A stretch of DNA of 39,393 bases from Bacteroidota bacterium. GTDB lineage: Bacteria > Bacteroidota > Bacteroidia > Bacteroidales > Prolixibacteraceae. Shown here piece by piece: positions 17,637 to 25,345 of the stretch. Location: positions 1 to 39,393 of the forward strand of contig JAHEYU010000020.1 in assembly GCA_023251435.1 (NCBI GenBank), given 5' to 3'. The stretch's first letter is position 1. Each line of letters starts with the position of its first letter. Position numbers and translations under genes: made by a program. The notes under the pieces are model-generated. The model worked only from the letters and a program-made list of their open reading frames with translations. It did not search any database and had not been told where the DNA came from.

Positions 17637-18154
17637 AACTCGAATTTGGAAAAGTTCGTTTCAGGGCATTGGAACCCGACGACATCGACTTACTTTACGA
17701 TTGGGAAAACGACTCGGAAATTTGGGAAGTGAGCAACACTTACGAACCGTTTTCGAAATATATTCTGGCGAAATACATCAAAGAATCGCAGCGCGATATT
17801 TACGAAAGCAAGCAGGTACGCATGATTATTGAAACGATTGAAGGCAAGGCTGTGGGCGCCATCGACCTATTCGATTTTGACCCCTTTCATTTCAGAGCAG
17901 GTGTTGGCATTCTGATTCATGATGAAAAAGACCGCAAACTCGGATATGCCAACGATTCGCTTCAACTCCTTTGCAATTATGTCACCAATCACTTGCAGTT
18001 GCACCAGCTGTTTGCCAATATTTCTGCGGATAATGAGGCAAGTATCAAGTTGTTCGAAAACAACGGATTTGAACTTTCAGGAATTAAAAAAGACTGGCGT
18101 CGCACAATGGACGGCTGGAAAAATGAGTTGATGTTTCAAAGGATATTTGAATGA
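17633..18154 (+). CDS. GNAT-family N-acetyltransferase (RimJ/RimL type)
   Basis: The product has 173 residues. The RimL/SpeG-like pattern is clear: VRFRALEPDDIDLLYDWEND at the start, the acetyl-CoA-binding stretch GVGILIHDEKDRKLGYANDS, then HQLFANISADNEASIKLFEN and GFELSGIKKDWRR near the end. Its start overlaps the stop of the glycosyltransferase by four bases, implying translational coupling. An acetyl-transfer to an amino sugar or to a protein N-terminus are both possible; the pairing with a glycosyltransferase weakly favours a sugar. That choice is inference. Confidence 0.85.
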   Translation: MKLEFGKVRFRALEPDDIDLLYDWENDSEIWEVSNTYEPFSKYILAKYIKESQRDIYESKQVRMIIETIEGKAVGAIDLFDFDPFHFRAGVGILIHDEKDRKLGYANDSLQLLCNYVTNHLQLHQLFANISADNEASIKLFENNGFELSGIKKDWRRTMDGWKNELMFQRIFE

Positions 18155-18239
18155 AGTAATACGGAAAATTTCCTTCTAACTATTCATTGTAAATTAATCT
18201 TTGTCCAGAAAATCTAAAAAAATCAAGATTTGGAGGACA

Positions 18240-19931
18240 ATGGCCAACATTAGCACTTACATTTGCAGCTTCAAAAAAACTGGAGGAATGGAACCAATCT
18301 TCTTACCCAAAACATGGAGCCTTTTCAAAAAGGGCTTACTGACTAAAAACCTTACGAACGACATTTTTGCCGGAGTTATTGTTGGAATTGTGGCGCTTCC
18401 ACTGGCCATTGCTTTTGCTGTAGCTTCGGGAGTATCTCCGGATAAAGGCATCATCACTGCGGTAGTAGCAGGTTTCATCATTGCTTTACTTGGTGGCAGC
18501 CGGGTTCAGATTGGAGGGCCAACAGGTGCATTTATCATTATCGTTTACGGTATTGTCCAAAAATACGGCATCGACGGTTTGATTATTTCGACCATTATGG
18601 CCGGATTGATGCTCATTGCATTCGGAGTGCTTCGCCTGGGTTCAGTTCTTAAGTTCTTTCCTCATCCGCTAATAGTTGGTTTTACAAGCGGTATCGCATT
18701 GGTCATCTTTTCAACACAAATCAAAGATGCAATGGGACTTCCCATCGACAAACTTCCGGCTGAATTCATTGCCAAATGGGAAGTTTATTTCCATCATATA
18801 CAAAATTTCAATCCTGCTGCGATATTACTAACCGTCGGAACAATCGTTATCACTCTTTTTTCAGGACGCATAATTCCTAAAATTCCCGGATCGTTTCTGG
18901 CTATTATAATCATGACTCTGGCCGTTTCAATTTTTGGAATCGAGGTAAATACAATCGAATCAGTTTTTGGAAATATCCCCAATAAAGTCGGGATTACTTT
19001 CCCAACAATTCATTTCGATCAGCTTGGACAATACCTGCAGCCGGCACTAACAATTGCTCTTTTAGGTGCCATCGAATCATTGCTTTCAGCTGTGGTTGCC
19101 GACGGGATGATTAGCAGCAGCCATCGTTCGAACACCGAACTGATTGCCCAGGGAATTGCCAATATTGTAACACCATTTTTTGGTGGAATACCTGCAACCG
19201 GAGCCATTGCAAGAACTGCAACCAACGTAAAAAATAACGGTCGAACACCAATTGCCGGAATTGTACATGCAGTAACTCTTCTTCTTATTATGCTGTTTTT
19301 TGGGAAATGGGCAATACTCATCCCAATGCCGGTACTTGCAGGTATATTAATAGTAGTTTCCTATAACATGAGCGAAATGAAATCGTTCTTTGCTATCCTG
19401 AAAGGTTCGAAGTACGATGTATTCATATTGGTAAGCACATTTTTTCTTACTGTATTTGTCGATTTAACTGTTGCAATAGAAGTTGGCGTGGTTCTTTCAT
19501 CGTTGTTGTTTATGCAGCGGATGTCGAAACTTAGCAAAATAATCCCGATCGAAGCAGAATCGGATACCCTCGAAAATTACGCCGATATCCCAAAAGGTGT
19601 TGAAATTTTTGAAATCAGCGGGCCGTTCTTTTTCGCAGCTGCACGCCGTTACGAAGAAACATTGAAAGACATCAGTCACAACTCCAAAGTTGTAATCATT
19701 CGAATGCGGCATGTTCCGTTTATTGACGGTACCGGTTTGCAAAACCTGAAACAAACCATTAAAGACCTGAAATCGAGAAGAATTCAGATTGTATTATCAG
19801 GAGTTCAGCCTGAAGTTCTGGAAGAACTTGAAAAAGGTGGAATCCATACACTGATTGGCCAGGCCAACATTACCAGTAATTTTGATTTGGCGCTTGCCAG
19901 AACCGAATTGATTCTGAAGAAAATTACATAA
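18240..19931 (+). CDS. SulP-family inorganic anion transporter with STAS domain
   Basis: From this ATG the product has 563 residues. Typical SulP elements are visible: DIFAGVIVGIVALPLAIAFAVASG in the first core helices, GGSRVQIGGPTGAFIIIVYG, LGAIESLLSAVVADGM, the conserved GGIPATGAIARTATN, and a C-terminal STAS domain (VIIRMRHVPFIDGTGLQNL). It is likely to carry sulfate, bicarbonate or another anion with Na+ or H+. Three starts are possible: TTG at 18201, ATG at 18240 after GGAGGACA, and ATG at 18288 after GGAGGA. I chose 18240 for its ribosome-site-like spacing; 18288 matches the usual family N-terminus and is nearly as likely. Confidence 0.9.
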   Translation: MANISTYICSFKKTGGMEPIFLPKTWSLFKKGLLTKNLTNDIFAGVIVGIVALPLAIAFAVASGVSPDKGIITAVVAGFIIALLGGSRVQIGGPTGAFIIIVYGIVQKYGIDGLIISTIMAGLMLIAFGVLRLGSVLKFFPHPLIVGFTSGIALVIFSTQIKDAMGLPIDKLPAEFIAKWEVYFHHIQNFNPAAILLTVGTIVITLFSGRIIPKIPGSFLAIIIMTLAVSIFGIEVNTIESVFGNIPNKVGITFPTIHFDQLGQYLQPALTIALLGAIESLLSAVVADGMISSSHRSNTELIAQGIANIVTPFFGGIPATGAIARTATNVKNNGRTPIAGIVHAVTLLLIMLFFGKWAILIPMPVLAGILIVVSYNMSEMKSFFAILKGSKYDVFILVSTFFLTVFVDLTVAIEVGVVLSSLLFMQRMSKLSKIIPIEAESDTLENYADIPKGVEIFEISGPFFFAAARRYEETLKDISHNSKVVIIRMRHVPFIDGTGLQNLKQTIKDLKSRRIQIVLSGVQPEVLEELEKGGIHTLIGQANITSNFDLALARTELILKKIT

Positions 19932-19936
19932 CGTGA

Positions 19937-20392
19937 TCAAGCCAGGATCAAAGTAAATGTAGGGATTTCGGCAATAAAAGCATAAGAATTATCGACATAA
20001 TTTATTGAGCAGCAGAAATGATCAAGCCCGTTGCTTACGATCAGAAATTTTACTTTGAGCTGCATGTTGTACCGCACAATCTGGTCGAAAGTCTGCTGAC
20101 TGATTTTTACTTCAGGAGCTTTAAATTCAGCCACCAAAACAGGAATTCCTGAACGGTCGAACACAATCATATCAGCTCTTTGCGGGTTATTATTCACTTT
20201 TACACCTGCTTCAACAGCAATCAGCGAAACCGGATACTTCTTTTCAATGATCAGAAACTGAATAAAATTCTGGCGCACCCATTCTTCAGGAGTAAGCCTG
20301 ATAAATTTTTTCCGGAGCGAATCAAAAATGAAAGATCTACCTTCCGAAGTTTTGATTCTGAAAGAATATTTGGGCAAATTCAATTTTTGCAT
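19937..20392 (-). CDS. Orphan HsdR_N-type (PD-(D/E)xK nuclease fold) protein
   Basis: The product has 151 residues that resemble only the N-terminal nuclease domain of type I restriction HsdR subunits. The core motif looks intact: Asp74 in RADMIVFD, then Glu89-Phe-Lys91 in VLVAEFKAP, and Gln104...Tyr108 (QIVRY), which matches the RecB-like QxxxY motif. There is no helicase domain and no hsdM or hsdS nearby, so this is not a complete restriction system. It diverges from the AMP nucleosidase/holA operon, an arrangement I believe recurs in Bacteroidota. A DNA-repair or replication-linked nuclease role is inference. Confidence 0.8.
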   Translation of the reverse strand: MQKLNLPKYSFRIKTSEGRSFIFDSLRKKFIRLTPEEWVRQNFIQFLIIEKKYPVSLIAVEAGVKVNNNPQRADMIVFDRSGIPVLVAEFKAPEVKISQQTFDQIVRYNMQLKVKFLIVSNGLDHFCCSINYVDNSYAFIAEIPTFTLILA

Positions 20393-20412
20393 GATGAAGC
20401 CAACAAAGTTTG

Positions 20413-20420
20413 TATTTTTG
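20413..20420 (+). promoter_or_regulatory. Putative -7 box (TATTTTTG) for the amn-holA operon
   Basis: This is an exact TAnnTTTG match 42 bases before the ATG of the AMP nucleosidase gene. A TTTG at 20386-20389 lies 23 bases upstream as a possible, slightly distant -33 element. It falls in the short divergent gap with the HsdR_N gene. Confidence 0.45.
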
Positions 20421-20454
20421 CTTTTGTTCCGGCGATAAAAGTAACTATTAACTT

Positions 20455-21225
20455 ATGAAGACGAAAGAAGAAATTGTACAAAACTGGCTTCCGAGATATA
20501 CCGGAAGACCATTAGAAGAGTTTGGAGATTTGATTTTGCTGACCAACTTTCACCTGTACGTGGATATGTTCGCGAAAAGATTTGGTGTTCCGGTGGTAGG
20601 CGAAAACAAAAATATGCCCAATGCAAGCGCCGAAGGAATCACGATCATCAATTTCGGAATGGGCAGCCCAAACGCGGCAACTATGATGGACCTTTTAAGC
20701 GCAATTCATCCGAAAGCGGTATTGTTTCTGGGTAAATGCGGCGGATTAAAGGCAAAAAACCAACTGGGCGATTTTATACTTCCCATTGCTGCCATTCGCA
20801 GCGAAGGTACCTCGAACGATTATTTACCTCCTGAAATTCCTGCTTTGCCATCATTTAACTTACAGCGTGCAGTCTCAACCGCTATCAGAAACCGCAAACA
20901 CGACTACTGGACAGGCGTTGTTTACACTACCAACAAACGAGTTTGGGAATACGACGAACGCTTCAAAAAATACCTCGAAAAATCGAGGGCAATGGCCATC
21001 GACATGGAAACTGCCACCATTTTCACGGTTGGATTTTATAACCAGATTCCTTCGGGAGCCTTGTTGCTTGTGTCCGATCAGCCAATGATTTCGACCGGAG
21101 TGAAAACGGATGCGAGTGACCAGATTGTTACAAACAACTTTGTAAAAGAACATCTGGAAACGGGTATCGATGCCCTGCTCGAAATAAAAAACAATGGTGA
21201 ATCGGTAAAACACCTGAAATTCTAA
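20455..21225 (+). CDS. amn: AMP nucleosidase, short form
   Basis: The product has 256 residues and a nucleoside-phosphorylase fold. It hydrolyses AMP to adenine and ribose 5-phosphate, taking part in purine balance. Seen motifs are INFGMGSPNAATMMDLL, VLFLGKCGGLKAKNQLGDFI (the NP/UDP family turn), AIDMETATIF with the purine-contacting Glu, and LLLVSDQPM with the catalytic Asp. The E. coli enzyme is far longer because of an N-terminal regulatory domain, which is absent here as in other Bacteroidota proteins of this name. It heads an operon, 14 bases before holA. Confidence 0.88.
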   Translation: MKTKEEIVQNWLPRYTGRPLEEFGDLILLTNFHLYVDMFAKRFGVPVVGENKNMPNASAEGITIINFGMGSPNAATMMDLLSAIHPKAVLFLGKCGGLKAKNQLGDFILPIAAIRSEGTSNDYLPPEIPALPSFNLQRAVSTAIRNRKHDYWTGVVYTTNKRVWEYDERFKKYLEKSRAMAIDMETATIFTVGFYNQIPSGALLLVSDQPMISTGVKTDASDQIVTNNFVKEHLETGIDALLEIKNNGESVKHLKF

Positions 21226-21239
21226 AAATCTCTCTGCGA

Positions 21240-22238
21240 ATGACTTTTGAGGAAATAATCGGCAATCTTAAAAAAAAGATTTACCATCCCATCTACTTTC
21301 TGATGGGCGATGAAACCTATTTCATCGATAAAATCAGCGATTTCATTTCGGATAATGTGCTGACCGATGCCGAAAAGGGATTCAACCAAACCATCCTTTA
21401 CGGAAAAGATACCGAAGCGCACAATATTATTGCGAACGCCCGCAGGTTCCCTATGATGTCGAACTATCAGGTAATTGTGGTGCGCGAAGCACAAAACATC
21501 AAAAAAATAGAAGATCTTGAGTCGTATGCAAAAAATCCGCTCAACTCTACGATTCTGGTTCTCAACTACAAATACAAAACCATTGATAAACGGAAAACCT
21601 TTGCAAAACTGATCGATCAAAAAGGAGTTCTGTTTGAAGCAAAGAAAATATACGACAATCAGCTGCCGGCATGGATCATAAATTATCTGAAAAATCAGAA
21701 TTACACCATCGCTCCGCAAGCGGCGGCAATGATTTCTGAATATTTGGGTGCCGACCTGAGCAAAGTAACCAACGAACTTGATAAGCTAATAATTTCGGTA
21801 CCAGCCGGAACGCAAATCACTCCCGATCATGTTGAGAAAAACATTGGGATCAGCAAGGAATTCAACGTTTATGAGCTACAAAACGCTTTGGGCGAACGCA
21901 ACCTGCTGAAAGCGAACCAAATCATTAACTATTTCGGAGCAAATCCAACGGCAAATCCTATCCCTGTCACAATTACAGGGTTATTCTCCTATTTCTCCAA
22001 AATATTGAATTATCACTTTCTGGAAGATAAATCACAAAACAATGTGGCCTCGGTACTTCAGGTGCATCCGTTTTTTGTGAAAACATATATCTCAGCTGCA
22101 AAAAATTACAACATCAAAAAGCTGGTCGAAATTATCAGTATTCTTCGTGAGTACGATATGAAGTCAAAAGGATGGGGCAATGTTTCGGCCTCGCCCGCCG
22201 ATTTGCAGCGCGAAATGATTTACCGGATTTTACATTAA
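21240..22238 (+). CDS. holA: DNA polymerase III subunit delta
   Basis: The product has 332 residues and is the clamp-loader delta subunit that opens the sliding clamp. It begins with IYHPIYFLMGDETYFIDKIS, the typical delta N-terminus (PIYLLxGDExYLI). The middle AAA+ part holds VVREAQNIKKIEDLESYAKN and TILVLNYK, followed by YLGADLSKVTNELDKLI and a helical collar domain ending in ADLQREMIYRI. It lies between the AMP nucleosidase gene (14-base gap) and the rhomboid gene (12-base gap) as part of a compact operon. Confidence 0.95.
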   Translation: MTFEEIIGNLKKKIYHPIYFLMGDETYFIDKISDFISDNVLTDAEKGFNQTILYGKDTEAHNIIANARRFPMMSNYQVIVVREAQNIKKIEDLESYAKNPLNSTILVLNYKYKTIDKRKTFAKLIDQKGVLFEAKKIYDNQLPAWIINYLKNQNYTIAPQAAAMISEYLGADLSKVTNELDKLIISVPAGTQITPDHVEKNIGISKEFNVYELQNALGERNLLKANQIINYFGANPTANPIPVTITGLFSYFSKILNYHFLEDKSQNNVASVLQVHPFFVKTYISAAKNYNIKKLVEIISILREYDMKSKGWGNVSASPADLQREMIYRILH

Positions 22239-22250
22239 AACATAAACCAC

Positions 22251-22859
22251 ATGACTATCATATTGATTGCCATTACAGTAGCCGTTTCATACGCCGCTTT
22301 TAAATCGCCCAGGCTGATGGACCAGCTACAGTTCAATGCCAGTAAAATCTTCCATAAAAAAGAATATCACCGGCTGATTACCCATGCTTTTGTTCACGCC
22401 AACTGGGAGCATTTGTTTGTAAATATGATTGTGCTTTTTTCGTTTGGGAGAGCCATCGAAACATATTTCGAGTATAATTTCGGCGATAAGCATATCTTAT
22501 ATTTTTTCCTTCTTTATTTCGGCGGAATTTTGGTTTCGAACTTATATGCCCTTTACAAGTACCGTAACAATTACTTTTATAATGCAGTTGGCGCCTCGGG
22601 TGCAGTTGCGGCTGTGCTTTTCGCAGCTATTTTCTTCGATCCGTGGAATATGATTTATTTCTTCGGAATTTTACCCATCCCCGGAATTGTTTTCGCCATT
22701 CTTTACCTGGTTTATTCGTATCAGATGAGCAAAAAGCAAAAAGACAATGTTGCGCACGATGCTCATTTTCTGGGAGCATTGTATGGTTTTGTATTTCCCG
22801 TTTTGCTCAATTACAGGTTGTTCGAACAATTTCTGGATAAACTTTTCGGAATGATATAA
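22251..22859 (+). CDS. Rhomboid-family intramembrane serine protease
   Basis: The product has 202 residues and about six membrane segments. The catalytic dyad is visible: Ser116 in AVGASGAVAAVLF, and His172 in AHDAHFLGALYGF, which fits the HxxGxxxG helix-packing motif. His and Asn residues in HANWEHLFVNMIVLFSFGRA match the conserved helix-2 HxxxN motif. It should cleave membrane protein substrates within the bilayer; the substrate is unknown. Its stop codon is immediately followed by the ATG of the HAD phosphatase, consistent with one transcript. Confidence 0.93.
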   Translation: MTIILIAITVAVSYAAFKSPRLMDQLQFNASKIFHKKEYHRLITHAFVHANWEHLFVNMIVLFSFGRAIETYFEYNFGDKHILYFFLLYFGGILVSNLYALYKYRNNYFYNAVGASGAVAAVLFAAIFFDPWNMIYFFGILPIPGIVFAILYLVYSYQMSKKQKDNVAHDAHFLGALYGFVFPVLLNYRLFEQFLDKLFGMI

Positions 22860-23348
22860 ATGAACAAAGCTATCTTTCTCGACCGTGATGGTGTTTTGAT
22901 AAATAACCTGCATCAATATTACATCTGGAAATCCGATCAATTGGAATTTGTGGAAGGAGTATTTGAAAATCTGCAATTGCTTCAAAAAAAAGGATTTCAG
23001 CTGTTTATTGTCAGCAATCAGGGTGGAATTGCCCGTGGCCTGTACTCGATAGATGACGTACTGAAATTGCACCATGAATTGATTGCTACTTTCAGGAAAA
23101 ACCATATTGTAATTACTGAAATTTTGTTTTGCCCACATCACAACGACAAGGAAAAATGCTTGTGCCGGAAGCCGGAACCACTGATGATTGAGAAACTAAT
23201 AGCCAAATACAATCTCAAAAAGAACGAATCTGTTATGATTGGCGATAATGAATCGGACATGGAAGCCGCTACCAGAGCAGGAATCGCGGGAATCAAAATT
23301 CTTCCCAATAAAAATATGTTTCCATTTATTACAACACTTCTGCAATGA
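22860..23348 (+). CDS. HAD-IIIA phosphatase, GmhB/histidinol-phosphatase type
   Basis: The product has 162 residues. The nucleophile motif is FLDRDGV (Asp8 and Asp10). Motif II is FIVSNQGG, CPHHNDKEKCLCRKP supplies the zinc-binding loop and motif III Lys, and MIGDNESDMEAATRAG is motif IV. This is the pattern of D-glycero-D-manno-heptose-1,7-bisphosphate phosphatase (GmhB) and of histidinol-phosphatase. Without other heptose or histidine genes nearby I leave the substrate open, though GmhB is the better match. It overlaps the next gene by four bases. Confidence 0.87.
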   Translation: MNKAIFLDRDGVLINNLHQYYIWKSDQLEFVEGVFENLQLLQKKGFQLFIVSNQGGIARGLYSIDDVLKLHHELIATFRKNHIVITEILFCPHHNDKEKCLCRKPEPLMIEKLIAKYNLKKNESVMIGDNESDMEAATRAGIAGIKILPNKNMFPFITTLLQ

Positions 23349-24172
23349 GCCAGGGCAATTACATATCGGTAAACGGATCGTTTGTACCTGCAACAGACTA
23401 CCGGATTTCTTTAAATGAATCGGATGATTTTCTGTTTTCAGTAAAAATACGGTCTGTTCGATCCGCTTTTCCATTCTTCGGAGAGAGCCTGAAAATGATA
23501 AAGTTAAATTTCCTGCTATTCAACCAGGTTTATCCTGAACTGACAGAAAGCGATGGGGCAGAACTGAAACGACAAATGGAACGAACACTTACCAAAAACA
23601 AACAATTTATGGGTTCGATACTCACCATTCGTTTTTGGGGTTCAGAACAGAAAGTGAACTATTCTATTCAAAGTGAGAAGCTCGAAAGTATTAATTACCA
23701 ACTGAATACCAATGGTTTGTATGTCGCAGTATTTCCGGAAATAAAAAAAGCGGCCGGATCGCTTTCGAATTCCGCGCCTGGATCAGAATTATATTGGAAG
23801 CTTGCTGAAATACATCTCAAAGGCTCTTCATTCGATCAATTCATGATACTAAATACCGAAGATCTGATTGTTGAAGCCATTCGATCGAATATTTATCTGA
23901 TAAAAAGAAACACTGTTTTTGGGGCATCTGTACAACAGGGAGCTTTTGCTGACATTACAAAACCAATGATGCTAACTATTTTTGAACAGTTAAAATTAAG
24001 CTATTCCGAAAATGATGGTATTACCATGCAGAACTTGCTGGATGCTGACGAAATTTTACTCGTTAATGCAATTTCCGGAATTCAATGGGTAGTTGGGTTT
24101 GAAGGGAAACGGTATTTTAACAATGTAATCCGCAAAATCAATGATCTGTTTGTCAGAAGCCTGACTAATTAA
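23345..24172 (+). CDS. Class IV aminotransferase-fold PLP enzyme (aminodeoxychorismate lyase-like)
   Basis: The product has 275 residues. The fold-type IV pattern is visible: the PLP-binding Lys152 in ELYWKLAEIHLK, the EAIRSNIYLI motif (E..RSN) that contacts the cofactor, and DEILLVNAISGIQWV near the C-terminus, equivalent to the family's DExFLTNAxxGI. Length and style fit 4-amino-4-deoxychorismate lyase (folate pathway) or a branched-chain/D-amino-acid aminotransferase; I favour a PabC-like role but cannot prove it. It is the last gene of the amn operon and its 3' end overlaps the convergent yqgE by eight bases. Confidence 0.83.
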   Translation: MSQGNYISVNGSFVPATDYRISLNESDDFLFSVKIRSVRSAFPFFGESLKMIKLNFLLFNQVYPELTESDGAELKRQMERTLTKNKQFMGSILTIRFWGSEQKVNYSIQSEKLESINYQLNTNGLYVAVFPEIKKAAGSLSNSAPGSELYWKLAEIHLKGSSFDQFMILNTEDLIVEAIRSNIYLIKRNTVFGASVQQGAFADITKPMMLTIFEQLKLSYSENDGITMQNLLDADEILLVNAISGIQWVVGFEGKRYFNNVIRKINDLFVRSLTN

Positions 24173-24755
24173 GCGTCGGATTTTCGGGAAAATTCTCCCA
24201 CATGGAGTATTTCCCACCCATCGAACGAACCGATTCTACCCATAATTCATTTTCATCGATCGACATCATTTCTGCTTGCGAAAGTTCAGTTACCAACCAA
24301 GAATTTTCCCTGATTTCTTCTTCAAGCTGACCCGGATCCCATCCTGAATAGCCCAGAAAAAAGCGAACCTGATTAGGGTGAACCAATCCAAGTTTTATTT
24401 GAAGTTTCAAGGCTTCGAATTCGCCACCCCAATAAAGGTTTTCCTTGATGTGAATACTTCCGGGAATAGCCTCGCCAAGTGTGTGAATGAAATAAATAGA
24501 ATCGGTTCCGACCGGACCTCCGATGTGAATTACCGAATCAAAATCAGGAAAGTCAACAAATAAATCTTCTACCGGATAATCAACTTTCTTATTCAGGATA
24601 AATCCGACGGCACCACTTTCGCTGTATGACGCAAGAATTATGATCGACCTGTTGAAATAACTTCCTGCTAAAAAAGGCTCAGAAATCAGGATATGTCCCT
24701 TTTGTGGGGCCACATGATTGGTTTCTATCCTGAATATGTTCATGTCCAGTTTCAT
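24165..24755 (-). CDS. YqgE/AlgH family protein
   Basis: The product has about 196 residues. Family landmarks are GHILISEPFLAGSYFNRSII at the start, SGAVGFILNKK, HIGGPVGTDSIYFIH, and RFFLGYSGWDPGQLEEEI. The frame continues to a TTG at 24815, but the ATG at 24753-24755 (MKLDMNIFRIE) gives the usual family N-terminus. YqgE proteins are widespread and have a solved fold, but their role is still unclear. The gene overlaps the convergent aminotransferase gene by eight bases. The following 190 bases up to the next gene show only a weak AAGAC/GTCTT hairpin at 24925-24940. Confidence 0.9.
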   Translation of the reverse strand: MKLDMNIFRIETNHVAPQKGHILISEPFLAGSYFNRSIIILASYSESGAVGFILNKKVDYPVEDLFVDFPDFDSVIHIGGPVGTDSIYFIHTLGEAIPGSIHIKENLYWGGEFEALKLQIKLGLVHPNQVRFFLGYSGWDPGQLEEEIRENSWLVTELSQAEMMSIDENELWVESVRSMGGKYSMWENFPENPTLN

Positions 24756-24945
24756 AGGGGTACTTCTTTGACACCAATATAGTAATTCTGATACTTTTTT
24801 CAAAAAATATATCAATATTCATAAAATAATATGCAAACAACTATATATAAGCTACTTAAATAAGTTGCAGCAGATACATAAATGCACGAAAAATAATTTT
24901 AAAGGAAGTTGTACGAATAAATCAAAGACAAAAAAGTCTTAATTT

Positions 24946-25254
24946 CTAGTTTTCTTCAACAATTACAAAAATATCCTCGTCAGCTTTTTTCATCAAAAAT
25001 TGCTCTCTGGCAAATTTCTCGAGGTTTTCGTCGTTGGTTTGCAGTTCGTAAAGTTTACGCTTGTCAGCTTCAATTTTGTTCTTATAAAAATCAACCTGCG
25101 CTTGAAGTTGCGCCAGTTCTTCCAGGTTCTGCCTGTGCTTCATTAAGTTGTTTTCATCAAAAAACACCACCCAAACTACGAAAACAGCAAGAACCAATAC
25201 GTATTTATTAAATATTTTCTTTAGCCAGCCAAATAGCAATTCTATGGTTTTCAT
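24946..25254 (-). CDS. Septum formation initiator (FtsB/DivIC-like)
   Basis: The product has 102 residues from the ATG at 25252-25254; the open frame runs further upstream into the dehydrogenase gene, but that part is not protein-like. A short cytoplasmic N-terminus leads to a membrane segment (YVLVLAVFVVWVVFF) and then a periplasmic coiled coil (LEELAQLQAQVDFYKNKIEA), ending in NLEKFAREQFLMKK, a typical DivIC/FtsB motif. It should sit with FtsL and FtsQ in the divisome. It is separated from the upstream dehydrogenase by a strong terminator, so it needs its own promoter, which I could not identify. Confidence 0.88.
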   Translation of the reverse strand: MKTIELLFGWLKKIFNKYVLVLAVFVVWVVFFDENNLMKHRQNLEELAQLQAQVDFYKNKIEADKRKLYELQTNDENLEKFAREQFLMKKADEDIFVIVEEN

Positions 25255-25292
25255 ATCTGTCGATTTGAAACAAAAATAGTTTTTTCCGGACG

Positions 25293-25324
25293 AAAAAAAA
25301 AAGGGAATGAAAAATTTCATCCCC
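25293..25324 (-). terminator. Intrinsic terminator of the pyrroline-5-carboxylate dehydrogenase gene
   Basis: On the minus strand GGGGATGAAA and TTTCATTCCC form a stem of about nine base pairs with one G-T wobble, immediately followed by ten T residues. It lies about 20 bases after the dehydrogenase stop codon and before the DivIC-like gene. Confidence 0.85.
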
Positions 25325-25345
25325 TCATTACTGTTTTGCTTTTGC

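Noticed and set aside
19937-20392. Type I restriction-modification system
   Set aside because: Only the nuclease-like N-terminal domain is present; no helicase, methylase or specificity gene is nearby.
21222-21719. Long minus-strand open frame of 165 codons opposite holA
   Set aside because: It lies inside the well-supported holA frame, has no recognisable domain and has the composition of an antisense shadow.
24925-24940. AAGAC/GTCTT hairpin after the DivIC-like gene as a terminator
   Set aside because: The stem is only five base pairs and the U-run is in the loop, not after the stem.
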